NCBI RefSeq assembly: GCF_026626335.1
Contig: NZ_JAPNTZ010000007.1
Coordinates: forward strand, 434,001-498,000
Length of the DNA stretch: 64,000 nucleotides
Source of the DNA: Paractinoplanes pyxinae
GTDB taxonomy: Bacteria; Actinomycetota; Actinomycetes; Mycobacteriales; Micromonosporaceae
Direction of reading: 5' to 3'
In this document: positions 7,271 to 14,644 of the stretch, piece by piece
How the letters are laid out: each line of letters begins with the position of its first letter
Numbering within the stretch: the first letter of the stretch is position 1
Notes under the pieces: generated by a model
The model's database searches: none
What the model saw: only the letters and a program-made list of their open reading frames with translations
What the model was told of the DNA's origin: nothing
Position numbers and translations under genes: made by a program

Positions 7271-7995
7271 CCCCGGCGGGCCAGCACCAGGCTCGTGCGC
7301 AGTTCCAGATGCACCGAGCCGCCGAAGCCGTCGATAGCGGCGTCCAGCCCGTCGAGGGTGCGGCGCTGCTCGTCCGGCGTGTGGCGGCGGAACGGCGAAA
7401 AGGTCCGCATCAGCTCGAGATAACGCGACTTCGAAAACATGACGTACGTGGTGAAGCGCCGCTCTTCGACGTCGGACCACAGCCCCGAGGCGAGCACGCC
7501 GTCGCGTACCCAATGCTCGGCCCGCTCCACCACCGTCGGGTCGACCGCCCGCAGCACGTCGCCGATCGCCTGCTCCTCCCCGGGCTCGGCGTAGCCGTAC
7601 TTGTGACCGAAGACCGCCAGGGTGCCGCCCGGCGCGAGCGCGTCGAAGGCCCGCTGGTTGCGCGTCGCCGCGTCCATCCAGTGCCAGGCCAGCGCGCAGG
7701 CGATCAGATCCGGCTTCCGGGCCGGCGGCGTCCACTGCTCGAACGTCGTCTCCAGCACTTCGACCTGGGGAAACTTGGCGCGCAGGACGGCCGCCATGCG
7801 CGGGTCGGGTTCAAGAGCGACAAGCGGTTTCCCGTACGCGACCAGCAGCTCAGTGCCTTTGCCAGTGCCGGCGCCCAACTCGGCGATGCTGCCGATCGGC
7901 CCCCCGTAGTCGAGAATCGCCTGCCGCACGGCGTCCGGGTAGCCCGGCCGGACGTCGTCGTAAAGGGCCGCCACCTCGCCGAAGACCTGCGCCAT
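7267..7995 (-). CDS. class I SAM-dependent methyltransferase
   Basis: About 242 residues, ATG 7995. A methyltransferase-11-type Rossmann domain is visible: FGEVAALYDDVRPGYPDAV at the N-terminus, the SAM loop IAELGAGTGKGTELL, the acidic strand end LVALEPDPRM, and ALAWHWMDAATRNQRAFDAL. The DDVRPGYP and AWHWMD motifs are typical of the actinobacterial YcgJ/trans-aconitate-methyltransferase-like group. The substrate is unknown. It diverges from the RidA gene across 30 bases, with start codons nearly back to back, so both promoters must overlap the coding ends or be leaderless. Upstream in-frame extension exists but looks non-coding. Confidence 0.88.
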   Translation of the reverse strand: MAQVFGEVAALYDDVRPGYPDAVRQAILDYGGPIGSIAELGAGTGKGTELLVAYGKPLVALEPDPRMAAVLRAKFPQVEVLETTFEQWTPPARKPDLIACALAWHWMDAATRNQRAFDALAPGGTLAVFGHKYGYAEPGEEQAIGDVLRAVDPTVVERAEHWVRDGVLASGLWSDVEERRFTTYVMFSKSRYLELMRTFSPFRRHTPDEQRRTLDGLDAAIDGFGGSVHLELRTSLVLARRG

Positions 7996-8025
7996 GGGCC
8001 CGACCGTAGCGGCTAGGCTCGATGC

Positions 8026-8418
8026 GTGCAGCACCACATCCGGCCGGCCGGGACGCCGCCCACCAACGGTTACAGCCACGCGGTCGCCTACACGGGCTCG
8101 ACGATCGTGGTGTCCGGCCAGGTGCCGCTGGATGCTGAGGGCCGCCTGATCGGCGAGGACGACGCGCTCGAACAGACCCGCCAGGTGTTCCGGAACATCA
8201 CGGCGGTGCTGGCCGCGGCCGGCGCCGAGATGTCCGACGTGGTCAAGCTGACAATCTTCCTCACCAACCTGGCCGACCTGGCCGACTTCAGGACGGCGCG
8301 CAACGAGTTCATCGACCAGTCGCGGCCCCCGGCCAGCTCCCTGGTGCAGGTGGCCGGCCTGGTGAACCCGGACTTCCGGGTCGAGGTCGAAGCGATCGCC
8401 GTCCTCCCGGCCGGCTGA
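8026..8418 (+). CDS. RidA/YjgF family enamine-imine deaminase-like protein
   Basis: 130 residues, GTG start at 8026. It has the RidA fold signatures GYSHAVAYTGSTIVVSGQVP, ALEQTRQVFRNITAVLAAAG, VVKLTIFLTNLADLADFRTA and the C-terminal RPPASSLVQVAGLVNPDFRV. The conserved Arg of the active-site cleft appears to fall in SRPPAS. RidA hydrolyses reactive 2-aminoacrylate and related enamines made by PLP enzymes; members with this sequence style can also work in specific catabolic routes. The gene stands alone, divergent from a methyltransferase. Confidence 0.9.
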   Translation: MQHHIRPAGTPPTNGYSHAVAYTGSTIVVSGQVPLDAEGRLIGEDDALEQTRQVFRNITAVLAAAGAEMSDVVKLTIFLTNLADLADFRTARNEFIDQSRPPASSLVQVAGLVNPDFRVEVEAIAVLPAG

Positions 8419-8915
8419 GCCCCGATCCCCGGCTTTCACCGACAGAAGCGTCACCGGTAAGCCTCTTTCAGGTGAGCGCAGTGGCGAATTCGCATACCCC
8501 ATTCGGGGAATCGTGCCCTTGCCGTGATGCAAACATCGCGATTAATGCTCGTCTTTCCTCGCGTTGAGGCGGCCTTTCCGGGGCCACGGACGAAGATCGA
8601 TCATTCGACGCCTTGAACACGTGGCGTGCGCCTGGTACACCGCCGTTTAGCCTGCCTGCCGCGCTGAACAGCGCTTATCGGTGATCGCCGACGCGGGGCG
8701 AACGCTCGATGTTTGATGCCTCCGTCAGCCCTACGGGTTAATCCGTTCATCGAAACCCGGCTGACTTCGCGTTCCAGATAGGACGGGCAAAAGCACTATC
8801 GCCGAGCCAGTTTCCATCGGTCATCTTTGTCCCAGCGCCGGAACGCCTTCGAGCCCCGGCCACACCTAATTCGAGCACCGAACGAATTACCGAACGTTCC
8901 AGGAGGAACTTCCCC
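8419..8915 (+). promoter_or_regulatory. long structured leader of the secreted-protein cluster
   Basis: No gene is evident in this 497-base, comparatively AT-rich stretch. Its 3' end has a strong ribosome site (AGGAGG near 8900) for the next gene. Several inverted repeats occur: GCGCT-GAAC-AGCGC near 8670 and a bulged two-part helix at 8724-8765 (GTCAGCC/GGCTGAC outer, GGGTT/AACCC inner). This looks like a long 5' untranslated region with RNA structure. It does not match a riboswitch class that I recognise. Confidence 0.45.
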
Positions 8916-9395
8916 ATGCGTCAGTTCACCAAGCGTTCCGCTGCCATCGTCACCGGCTCCGTTCTCGCCGTCGCCGGCGGAACCGCGGCTTTCGCTTACG
9001 CAAGCGGCTGGTTCCAGGGCTCCGCTACGACCTACGCGACCACTTCCACGATCGGTAACGTGACCGCGGTCATCGACATCCGGCCGGGCGGCGCCGTCAA
9101 CAACCTCTACCCGGGCAAACTCGTCGAGCTCAAGGGTGTGACGGTCACCAACCCGAACGACTACAAGGTCAAGATCACCTCGGTCGACACCGTGACCGTG
9201 TCGGGCGCCGGAGACTGCGGCCAGACGCAGGCCGGAATCACCTTCCCCGAACTGAACACGTCGAAGGTGTTCAACAGCGGCGAGAACACCAACGTCGACC
9301 TGGGCGACATCAAGATGTCGGAGGACGCCCTGCCGGTCTGCGCGAACAAGACCCTTACCGTCACGGCGACCCTCAAGGGTGAAGTCGCCGCATGA
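8916..9395 (+). CDS. secreted beta-sandwich-like protein, first of the cluster
   Basis: 159 residues, ATG 8916 behind AGGAGG. Signal peptide: MRQFTKRSAAIVTGSVLAVA, ending in GGTAAFAYA. The mature part has a motif shared with two neighbours: LYPGKLVELKGVTVTNPNDY, then VKITSVDTV, a Cys in GDCGQTQAGITF and a second Cys in LPVCANKTLTVTATL. It reads as an all-beta, disulfide-bonded extracellular domain. No catalytic residues are seen and no named family is recognised; it may be an actinobacterial spore- or surface-coat-type protein. A 15-bp stem terminator follows directly. Confidence 0.75.
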   Translation: MRQFTKRSAAIVTGSVLAVAGGTAAFAYASGWFQGSATTYATTSTIGNVTAVIDIRPGGAVNNLYPGKLVELKGVTVTNPNDYKVKITSVDTVTVSGAGDCGQTQAGITFPELNTSKVFNSGENTNVDLGDIKMSEDALPVCANKTLTVTATLKGEVAA

Positions 9396-9399
9396 CGTC

Positions 9400-9435
9400 G
9401 AAGAGAGGTGGGCGGTCACGCGCCCACCTCTCTTC
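9400..9435 (+). terminator. strong hairpin between the first two secreted-protein genes
   Basis: A perfect 15-bp stem (9400-9414 with 9421-9435; arm AAGAGAGGTGGGCG plus one pair) encloses a 6-base loop GTCACG. It begins 5 bases after the TGA of the upstream gene. There is only a short T-containing tail (CATCAATCC), typical of high-GC actinobacteria. It should terminate or attenuate transcription between genes that are otherwise co-oriented. Confidence 0.8.
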
Positions 9436-9472
9436 ATCAATCCAGATCACTTCTCATGCGAGCGAGGCGACT

Positions 9473-9946
9473 GTGAAGGCATGGCGATCAGCTGTCACCG
9501 CGGCGGCGACACTGGCCACGGCATTCATCGTTGCCGGCAGCCAGCAAAGAGGGTCTGATGGGCGAGCCATGGTGCTGACGCACGGCGGCCGCGACTCGTA
9601 CGGCAACGTCCGGTTCACCCTAAGCGGGCGACCGGTGACCGGGCTTTATCCCGGGGCAACCCAGCAGATCAAGGTCACCGTGGTCAACCCATTTGGCTTC
9701 TCGCTGTCGCTGCAGACGCTGGACGCCAGCCTGGTTGGCACGAATCGTCGCGACTGCCCCGCCACGGGTGCGACCTTGCGGGTCTCCGCCTACAACGGTC
9801 GCCTTCCCTTCACTATCAAGCCCTACGGTCGCAGCACGCTGGCCGGTGCAATCCCGGTGACCATGCCCCGGAGCGCCACGCCGAAGTGTGCCAACACCAA
9901 GCTGTTGATTTCACTCGCCGGAACCGGCAGAAAGGCCGGCCGATGA
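9473..9946 (+). CDS. secreted beta-sandwich-like protein, second of the cluster
   Basis: About 157 residues from GTG 9473. An in-frame ATG at 9392 would lie upstream of the terminator hairpin and is unlikely. The N-terminus VKAWRSAVTAAATLATAFIV is a signal or anchor segment. The mature part repeats the cluster motif: GLYPGATQQIKVTVVNPFGF, then a Cys in RRDCPATGATLRV and another in TPKCANTKLLISLAG. Spacing matches the first protein, so they are paralogues. It overlaps the next gene by 4 bases (ATGA). Function unknown; an extracellular structural or ligand-binding role is the likeliest inference. Confidence 0.68.
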   Translation: MKAWRSAVTAAATLATAFIVAGSQQRGSDGRAMVLTHGGRDSYGNVRFTLSGRPVTGLYPGATQQIKVTVVNPFGFSLSLQTLDASLVGTNRRDCPATGATLRVSAYNGRLPFTIKPYGRSTLAGAIPVTMPRSATPKCANTKLLISLAGTGRKAGR

Positions 9947-10653
9947 GGAAGCGCCTCGTATACGGCCTGGTCGGAACTACCGTCGCTGCCGTCGTCGCGG
10001 CCGGAACCCTGACCGCGAACGCCGCCTGGATCATCGGCGGCACGGCCAACGTCAAGACCCGCACCGTGAAGATACCGAAGGGCACAAAGCCCAGCGTCGA
10101 AGATCAGTCCAAGGCCGCGGTCGTCAGTTGGAGCGCTCAGGAACTGGTGCCGGGCGTGAAGATGGACCGCTACACCGTCACCGCGCACAGCCAGGACACA
10201 CCGGCCAAGTCGGCGATCGTGCGCGAGGTTGAGGCGTCCGGCGGCGTCAGCGAAACGGTCACCTTCGCCGCGGCCGAGGTGGCGGGCGGCAAGTGGAAGT
10301 GGACCGTCATTCCCCGCTACGCGAAGTGGGTCGGTGCCGAGAGCGGCCTGAGCAAGGCCCTCGCCTTCCCGGCCGCTCCGACCGCCAAGGCGGCCGAAAC
10401 TGCACCGGCCGCCAAGACCATCGCGCCCACCACCGTGGCTCCGACGCCGTCGCAGCCGACCGCCGAGACCACGAGTAAGCCGGTCACCGAGCCGGTCATC
10501 ACTCCGCCTGAGGTGGAGCCGGCGCCGGAGCCGGAGAAGAGCGACGACAAGAACGTACCCCCGCCCGCGAGCTCACCCGCGGTGCTGGAGCCTGTTCCGG
10601 CGGCGCCGGAACCGTCCGCCAGCGGTTCGGCCGACGAAGGCATTCCGAAATAG
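9943..10653 (+). CDS. secreted protein with Fn3-like domain and long Ala/Pro/Glu-rich tail
   Basis: 236 residues, ATG 9943 overlapping the previous stop. Signal peptide: MRKRLVYGLVGTTVAAVVAA, with cleavage expected after LTANA. Residues about 45-135 look like a fibronectin-type-III-like domain (AAVVSWSAQELVPGVKMDRY, TVTAHSQDTP, KWKWTVIPRY). The last 100 residues are low-complexity Thr, Pro, Ala and Glu (TIAPTTVAPTPSQPT, PEVEPAPEPEK), suiting an extended wall-spanning stalk. It has no LPXTG motif or terminal hydrophobic anchor. It is presumably co-expressed with the gene before it and is followed by a 16-bp stem terminator. Confidence 0.72.
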   Translation: MRKRLVYGLVGTTVAAVVAAGTLTANAAWIIGGTANVKTRTVKIPKGTKPSVEDQSKAAVVSWSAQELVPGVKMDRYTVTAHSQDTPAKSAIVREVEASGGVSETVTFAAAEVAGGKWKWTVIPRYAKWVGAESGLSKALAFPAAPTAKAAETAPAAKTIAPTTVAPTPSQPTAETTSKPVTEPVITPPEVEPAPEPEKSDDKNVPPPASSPAVLEPVPAAPEPSASGSADEGIPK

Positions 10654-10663
10654 GTGGGGTAAT

Positions 10664-10703
10664 GATCGAGCCCGCGGCGGGGTCCCACGCCGCGGGCTCG
10701 ATC
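10664..10703 (+). terminator. Rho-independent-type terminator of the secreted-protein operon
   Basis: A perfect 16-bp stem (GATCGAGCCCGCGGCG at 10664-10679, its complement at 10688-10703) with loop GGGTCCCA is followed by GATTTTG. It lies 10 bases after the stop of the third secreted-protein gene. Confidence 0.88.
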
Positions 10704-11112
10704 GATTTTGCGCCCCGGACGGGTTAGTCGGAAGACTCTGATAGCTCCGGACATTCGGCGGATGCCCACCTGGCCGGAGCGGGCAGAAATCGCGGGCATC
10801 GGCGCTGGGCGGGCGGCTGCCGCCCGTACGCGGGGAACGGTCTTCTCGGGATTCGACGGGTGCGAATATTGCCGGGTGGAGGCGTCTCTTCAGTCGTCTG
10901 GCAAGCGTTGGCGGCGGCGCTGGGGATGGGCGATGCATTGACGGCGATTTGCCACGCCGCTCCCCCTTTGGGATTAAGCCGGACAGCCTCAACTGTGCGA
11001 TTTATGCGTGCGGAACCGGGGACGGAATCCCGATCACACGACCACGCGTCGTCGGCGACCGTTATTAAAGCAACAGAGTCCCCAACCCGTCGCTGAAGGA
11101 GGAAGGCGCCGC
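10704..11112. other. non-coding gap before the fourth secreted-type gene
   Basis: About 400 bases without a convincing gene. Short open frames on both strands lack ribosome sites and family-like sequence. The region is AT-richer than its surroundings, especially 10960-11090, and ends in GAAGGAGGAAG, a strong ribosome site for an 8-codon ORF at 11113. It probably holds a promoter and leader; I could not identify a clear -35/-10 pair. Confidence 0.4.
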
Positions 11113-11139
11113 ATGCGTAAGACGGAGGCACGGTCATGA
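11113..11139 (+). CDS. 8-codon leader ORF coupled to the next gene
   Basis: ATG 11113 reads eight codons (MRKTEARS) to TGA 11137-11139. The TGA overlaps ATG 11136 of the following gene (ATGA). It has the best ribosome site in the region (GGAGGAAG about 8 bases upstream), while ATG 11136 has only the weaker GGAGGCACGG. The arrangement suggests translational coupling through a mini-ORF. It is too short to judge by composition. Confidence 0.35.
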   Translation: MRKTEARS

Positions 11140-11789
11140 TGCGGCGTGATCTTCTGCTGACCCGGCTTCGGGAAAGTGGCGGCTTGAACGACAGCGGCCA
11201 CGAGGGCAACAGGATCACCGACATGCACATCGAACTGGACCCGGCCGACCACGAGGAGCCGACGTGGGAGGTCCGGCACCCGGGAGCGCCGGCTCCCAAG
11301 AAGCGCCTGGACCGGCGTACGCGGATGATCCTCGGCATCGCCTCGGCGGCCGCCGTCGTGGTCAATGCGGGCGCGGCCTGGTCGTACTGGCAGATCACCC
11401 GGACCGAGGTGACCCAACCGGCCGACGGGCCGCCGGTCGAGCTGACGTTGCGGGCGCGGTCCGACCTCAACCAGGCGCTGACGCCCGGCGCGACCGGCGA
11501 CCTGATCGTCACGGTCACCAACGACAACAGCTACCCGATCAAGATCACTTCGGTGACTCCGGCCGGGACGGTCGTGGCCGATCCCGAGCACGAGAAGGCC
11601 GGCTGCAAGGTCACCGGGGTTCGGCTGAGCCGGTCTAGCTACGACGTACTGTGGCAGATCGACCGCAACTCGATCGGCGCGTTCAACGTGCCCGGCGGGC
11701 TCACCATGCGCCCGGGCTCGGCCGCGGCCTGCCGAGGGGCCACCTTCACGGTTCCGCTGCGGGTTTCCGGCGTACGCCAGGAGAGCTGA
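11136..11789 (+). CDS. membrane-anchored member of the secreted beta-sandwich-like family
   Basis: 217 residues if ATG 11136 is used. ATG 11223 (MHIELDPADHEEPT) would give about 188 and starts at a more family-like acidic cytoplasmic tail. A basic stretch (KKRLDRRTR) precedes one membrane segment, MILGIASAAAVVVNAGAAWS. The external domain carries the cluster motif LTPGATGDLIVTVTNDNSYP, IKITSVTPAG, with Cys residues in EKAGCKVTGVRL and AAACRGATFTV. It is therefore a type II membrane version of the proteins at 8916 and 9473. It ends 6 bases from the convergent DUF4407 gene. Confidence 0.72.
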   Translation: MMRRDLLLTRLRESGGLNDSGHEGNRITDMHIELDPADHEEPTWEVRHPGAPAPKKRLDRRTRMILGIASAAAVVVNAGAAWSYWQITRTEVTQPADGPPVELTLRARSDLNQALTPGATGDLIVTVTNDNSYPIKITSVTPAGTVVADPEHEKAGCKVTGVRLSRSSYDVLWQIDRNSIGAFNVPGGLTMRPGSAAACRGATFTVPLRVSGVRQES

Positions 11790-11795
11790 GCCGCC

Positions 11796-13112
11796 TCATT
11801 CGGTCTCGGCCGGCGTGGGGCGGTGGTGCCGCGCCCGGTGGCCGTGGAGCAGTTCGGCGTGCACCGACCGGTGATGCCGGCCGGGGTGGGCGGTGAGCTC
11901 GCGGATCTCGGGCGGCACGACCACCGACGTCCGCAGCACGGCGCTGGCCCGCTCGGCCGAGTCGTGCAGCACGTCCTCGTCGTGGCTGGCCGTCTCTATC
12001 CCGTCGGCCACCACGCGGGCCATCGCCGCCCCGTACGTCCGGGCGTCCTGGATCTCCCGCTCGTGGATCAGGGTGGCCTCGTGCTCGCGGCGGCGGGCGA
12101 GGCGGGCCTCGTTGCGCTCGTAGCCGTTGCCCCGGGAGGCGAACTTGAGCCCCACCGCGGCACAGTCCAAGGCGACCAGCAGCAGCGTGATCCCGAGGTA
12201 GAACACTCCCACGCCCCAGAAGTCGCTGGTCACCAGGTGCCACATGGCGGCCGTGCGCGCGCCGAAGCCGGCGTCCGCCTCGACCGCCTTTTCGTTAGCC
12301 TCCCGCTGCTCGTTGATCTGCCGGGTGAGGTCGGCCTTCTCGTCGGCCCGGGCCTCGCGCGCCGCCCGCTGCGTGTCGAGCAGGCGGCCGGCCCGCACGT
12401 CGAGCGCGGTCGCCTCGTCGTCCAGCGCCCGCGACCGTTTGACCAGCTGATCGCAGGACCCGCCGGACGGGCACCCGGCGGCCCGGGTCACCCCGTCGCC
12501 GGCCGAGTCGTCGACCGCCTGCTGATAGAGCCGGCGTGCGTCCTCGCGCTTCTGGGCTGCGGTGTCGTTGAGTCCACGCACGGCGGCGTCGTCCCCGGCC
12601 GTCTCCCGGTCGAGCTGGCCCAGGCGGGCGGTCCAGGCGCCGACCACGCCGTCCCGGTCGATCCGGCTGAGCTGCTGGTTGTGCACCTCGTTGAGCCGGG
12701 CGTCGATCTCGCCCTGGTAGCGGGCGAGCATCAGCGGTTCGGTGATGAGAACGGCGAACAGCAGCGCCAGGCCGAGCCGTCCGACGTACAACCAAATGGT
12801 TGGTTTCTTGAGCAGGTGCTTCGGGTCGGTGGAGTCCAGGTTGTCGTAGCTGATGGCCACCCGCCCGACGACCGCGCGGTCATAGGCGACGACACCGGCC
12901 GCGACCAACGGGCCGACCAGCCAGCGGTACCACGGGTGCTCGTAGTTGGAGCCGGCGTCGATGAACGCGGCGCCGCCGAGCGTGGCGTAGACGAAGTACA
13001 AGACGATGAAGATGCCGATCGCGGAGTACAACACCCGGTCGGTGTGGGTGCTCACGCTGGCCGGGTTGACGTTCGCCACCCGCAGCAGCACGTCTCGGCG
13101 GCCCTTCGGCAT
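11796..13112 (-). CDS. DUF4407 membrane protein
   Basis: 438 residues, ATG 13112. Membrane segments lie near residues 30-55 (ALYSAIGIFIVLYFVYATL-type), 65-80, 115-130 (LGLALLFAVLITEPLML) and 305-325 (GVGVFYLGITLLLVALDCA). Between them is a long charged helical domain rich in Arg, Asp, Glu and Ala (LNEVHNQQLSRIDRDGVVGA; EARADEKADLTRQINEQREA) that probably forms an extracytoplasmic coiled coil. This layout is that of DUF4407, found widely in actinobacteria and Bacteroidetes without a known function. The C-terminus is cytoplasmic and His/Arg-rich (HPGRHHRSVHAELLHGHRAR). It runs convergent to the secreted-protein gene. Confidence 0.82.
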   Translation of the reverse strand: MPKGRRDVLLRVANVNPASVSTHTDRVLYSAIGIFIVLYFVYATLGGAAFIDAGSNYEHPWYRWLVGPLVAAGVVAYDRAVVGRVAISYDNLDSTDPKHLLKKPTIWLYVGRLGLALLFAVLITEPLMLARYQGEIDARLNEVHNQQLSRIDRDGVVGAWTARLGQLDRETAGDDAAVRGLNDTAAQKREDARRLYQQAVDDSAGDGVTRAAGCPSGGSCDQLVKRSRALDDEATALDVRAGRLLDTQRAAREARADEKADLTRQINEQREANEKAVEADAGFGARTAAMWHLVTSDFWGVGVFYLGITLLLVALDCAAVGLKFASRGNGYERNEARLARRREHEATLIHEREIQDARTYGAAMARVVADGIETASHDEDVLHDSAERASAVLRTSVVVPPEIRELTAHPGRHHRSVHAELLHGHRARHHRPTPAETE

Positions 13113-13248
13113 GCAGCCGAGTCTTGCCGATCATGGCGCTTGGCGCGCCCGAAACGGCGTTATCCGGACGATATGACCGCCCCCGCTGGACCAGTCGGAG
13201 TCGTCGCTGCCTGGCGAGCAGACCCGCCGAGCAGCGCGGCACGGGCAG

Positions 13249-13480
13249 CGCGGTGCCGCACGGACGGCGCGGTGCCGCACGGACGGCGCGATGCCGCACG
13301 GACGGCGCGATGCCGCACGGACGGCGCGGTGCCGCACGGACGGCGCGGTGCCGCACGGACGGCGCGATGCCGCACGGACGGCGCGATGCCGCACGGACGG
13401 CGCGATGCCGCACGGACGGCGCGATGCCGCTCGGGCGGCGCGATGCCGCTCGGGCGGCGCGATGCCGCTCGGGCGGCGCG
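13249..13480. repeat. 19-bp tandem repeat array, about 12 copies
   Basis: The unit GGCGCGATGCCGCACGGAC (with GGTG/GATG variants) is repeated about nine times. Three copies of the variant GGCGCGATGCCGCTCGGGC follow, then a partial unit. It fills the gap between the starts of the DUF4407 gene and the end of the SIMPL gene. A 19-base period is not a multiple of 3 and spacers are absent, so it is neither a CRISPR array nor a protein repeat. Each unit can fold a short GC-rich hairpin. Confidence 0.9.
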
Positions 13481-13495
13481 GTGGGTGGCGTGTTT

Positions 13496-14140
13496 TTAGG
13501 GGGCCAGCTCGGGTTGGGTGATTGTCACGCGGACGACGACTGACGCCTGGACCGTTTGTTGCTGCGGGTCGATCTCGAAGCCGGCGGACTGGGCACCGCC
13601 GACCTGGAAGTCCATCGCGCGCATCATCGGGGCACCGCCGCCGGTGCCCTCGTCGGCGATCTCGACCAGCTTGTCGATGCGGGCGCCGACGGCGGCCGCA
13701 TACTCGCGGGCCCGCGACAAGGCGTCGGCGATGGCCTCGCGCCGGACGTCGGCGCCGGCTCGGCTGCCCGGCCGCAGCTGCCACCACGGGCCTTCGACGT
13801 CAGCGTGCTCGATCGCGGCCAGTCGCAGCAGCAGCTGACCGAGCGGTTCGAAGTCGGTCACGATCACGGTGGTGCCGACGTTTCCCGTGTACGCGACCAC
13901 GCGCTCACTGCCCCGCTTGATCTGCGGAAACACCCGGACGCCACTGGTCTCGCGCCGCTCGATCGCGTCGCCCGCCTCGGCCAGCAGCGCGTGCAGCTCG
14001 TTCGAGCGCTCGAGGAGCCGGGACAGCACGGTCTCACGGTTTGAGTCACGGGCGGTCAGCCTGACGGACACGACCGCCTGCTCGGGCGGCACCTCACGCA
14101 ACGCCTCGCCCCGAACCACGACAGTGGGTTGATCGACCAT
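13496..14140 (-). CDS. SIMPL-domain (DUF541) protein
   Basis: 214 residues, ATG 14140. The fold signature is clear: VVVRGEALREVPPEQAVVSV at the N-terminus, RETSGVRVFPQIKRGSERV, YTGNVGTTVIVTDFEPLGQL and the helical REAIADALSRAREYAAAVGA followed by KLVEIADEG. SIMPL proteins form large oligomers and include bacterial outer-membrane and mammalian IRAK-binding members. This one has no signal peptide, so it should be cytoplasmic. It is flanked on both sides by tandem-repeat DNA. The biochemical role is unknown. Confidence 0.88.
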   Translation of the reverse strand: MVDQPTVVVRGEALREVPPEQAVVSVRLTARDSNRETVLSRLLERSNELHALLAEAGDAIERRETSGVRVFPQIKRGSERVVAYTGNVGTTVIVTDFEPLGQLLLRLAAIEHADVEGPWWQLRPGSRAGADVRREAIADALSRAREYAAAVGARIDKLVEIADEGTGGGAPMMRAMDFQVGGAQSAGFEIDPQQQTVQASVVVRVTITQPELAP

Positions 14141-14185
14141 GCCGTGACGCTACCCGGCCGACGCTCGTTCCGCGCCGAGCCTAAG

Positions 14186-14375
14186 CCGCCACCCGCTCCA
14201 CGCCGGACCAGGCCGCCATCCGTTCCACGCCGGGCGTAAACCGCCACCCGTCCCACGCCAGGCGAGGCCACCACCCGTCCCACGCCGGACCAGGCCGCCA
14301 CCCGCTCCACGCCGCGCCTAACCGCCACCCATCCCACGCCGGGCGAGACCGCCACCCGCTCCACGCCGGGCCGAA
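14186..14375. repeat. 27-bp degenerate tandem repeats, seven copies
   Basis: Seven units of the form CCGCCACCCGCTCCACGCCG plus a 7-base variable end run upstream of the SIMPL gene; all are 27 bases except one of 28. On the minus strand the period would give nine-residue repeats (AWDGWR-like), but the 28-base unit breaks the frame and no start with a ribosome site fits. I treat it as non-coding. The rest of the gap to 14644 holds nothing I can identify. Confidence 0.8.
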
Positions 14376-14644
14376 TCGGCGCTCGTTTCGCGGCGAGCCG
14401 AAGCGCCACCAATCCCCGCGGGGCCGAGGCCGCCTTGTCCATACCCGGGCCGAGGCCGCCGCCCGTTCGGCGCACAGCCCGCACGAGCCACCCTGCCGGT
14501 TGTGCATCTCGCCGATTTGCGGCCCACGATGCCGATCGTCGGGACGCCTCCCGCATCGTCCTGCCCTCGCTGCCCGCGGACGCCGACGCCTCGAGCGCCG
14601 GGCAGGATTGCCTCGCCGGGCGGGATGGCTGGCGTGGTCGCCGA

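Noticed and set aside
9392..9472. 81-base N-terminal extension of the second secreted protein
   Set aside because: It would start upstream of a 15-bp terminator hairpin and place about 27 residues before the signal segment.
10708..10941. Small plus-strand gene between the third and fourth secreted-type genes
   Set aside because: No ribosome site, Arg-rich shadow-like composition, and it begins just after a terminator.
13249..13480. CRISPR array
   Set aside because: Units of 19 bases follow one another without spacers and no cas genes are present.
11823..13499. Long plus-strand open frame opposite the DUF4407 gene
   Set aside because: It runs into the 19-bp array and has shadow-type composition, while the minus strand has a full membrane-protein family pattern.
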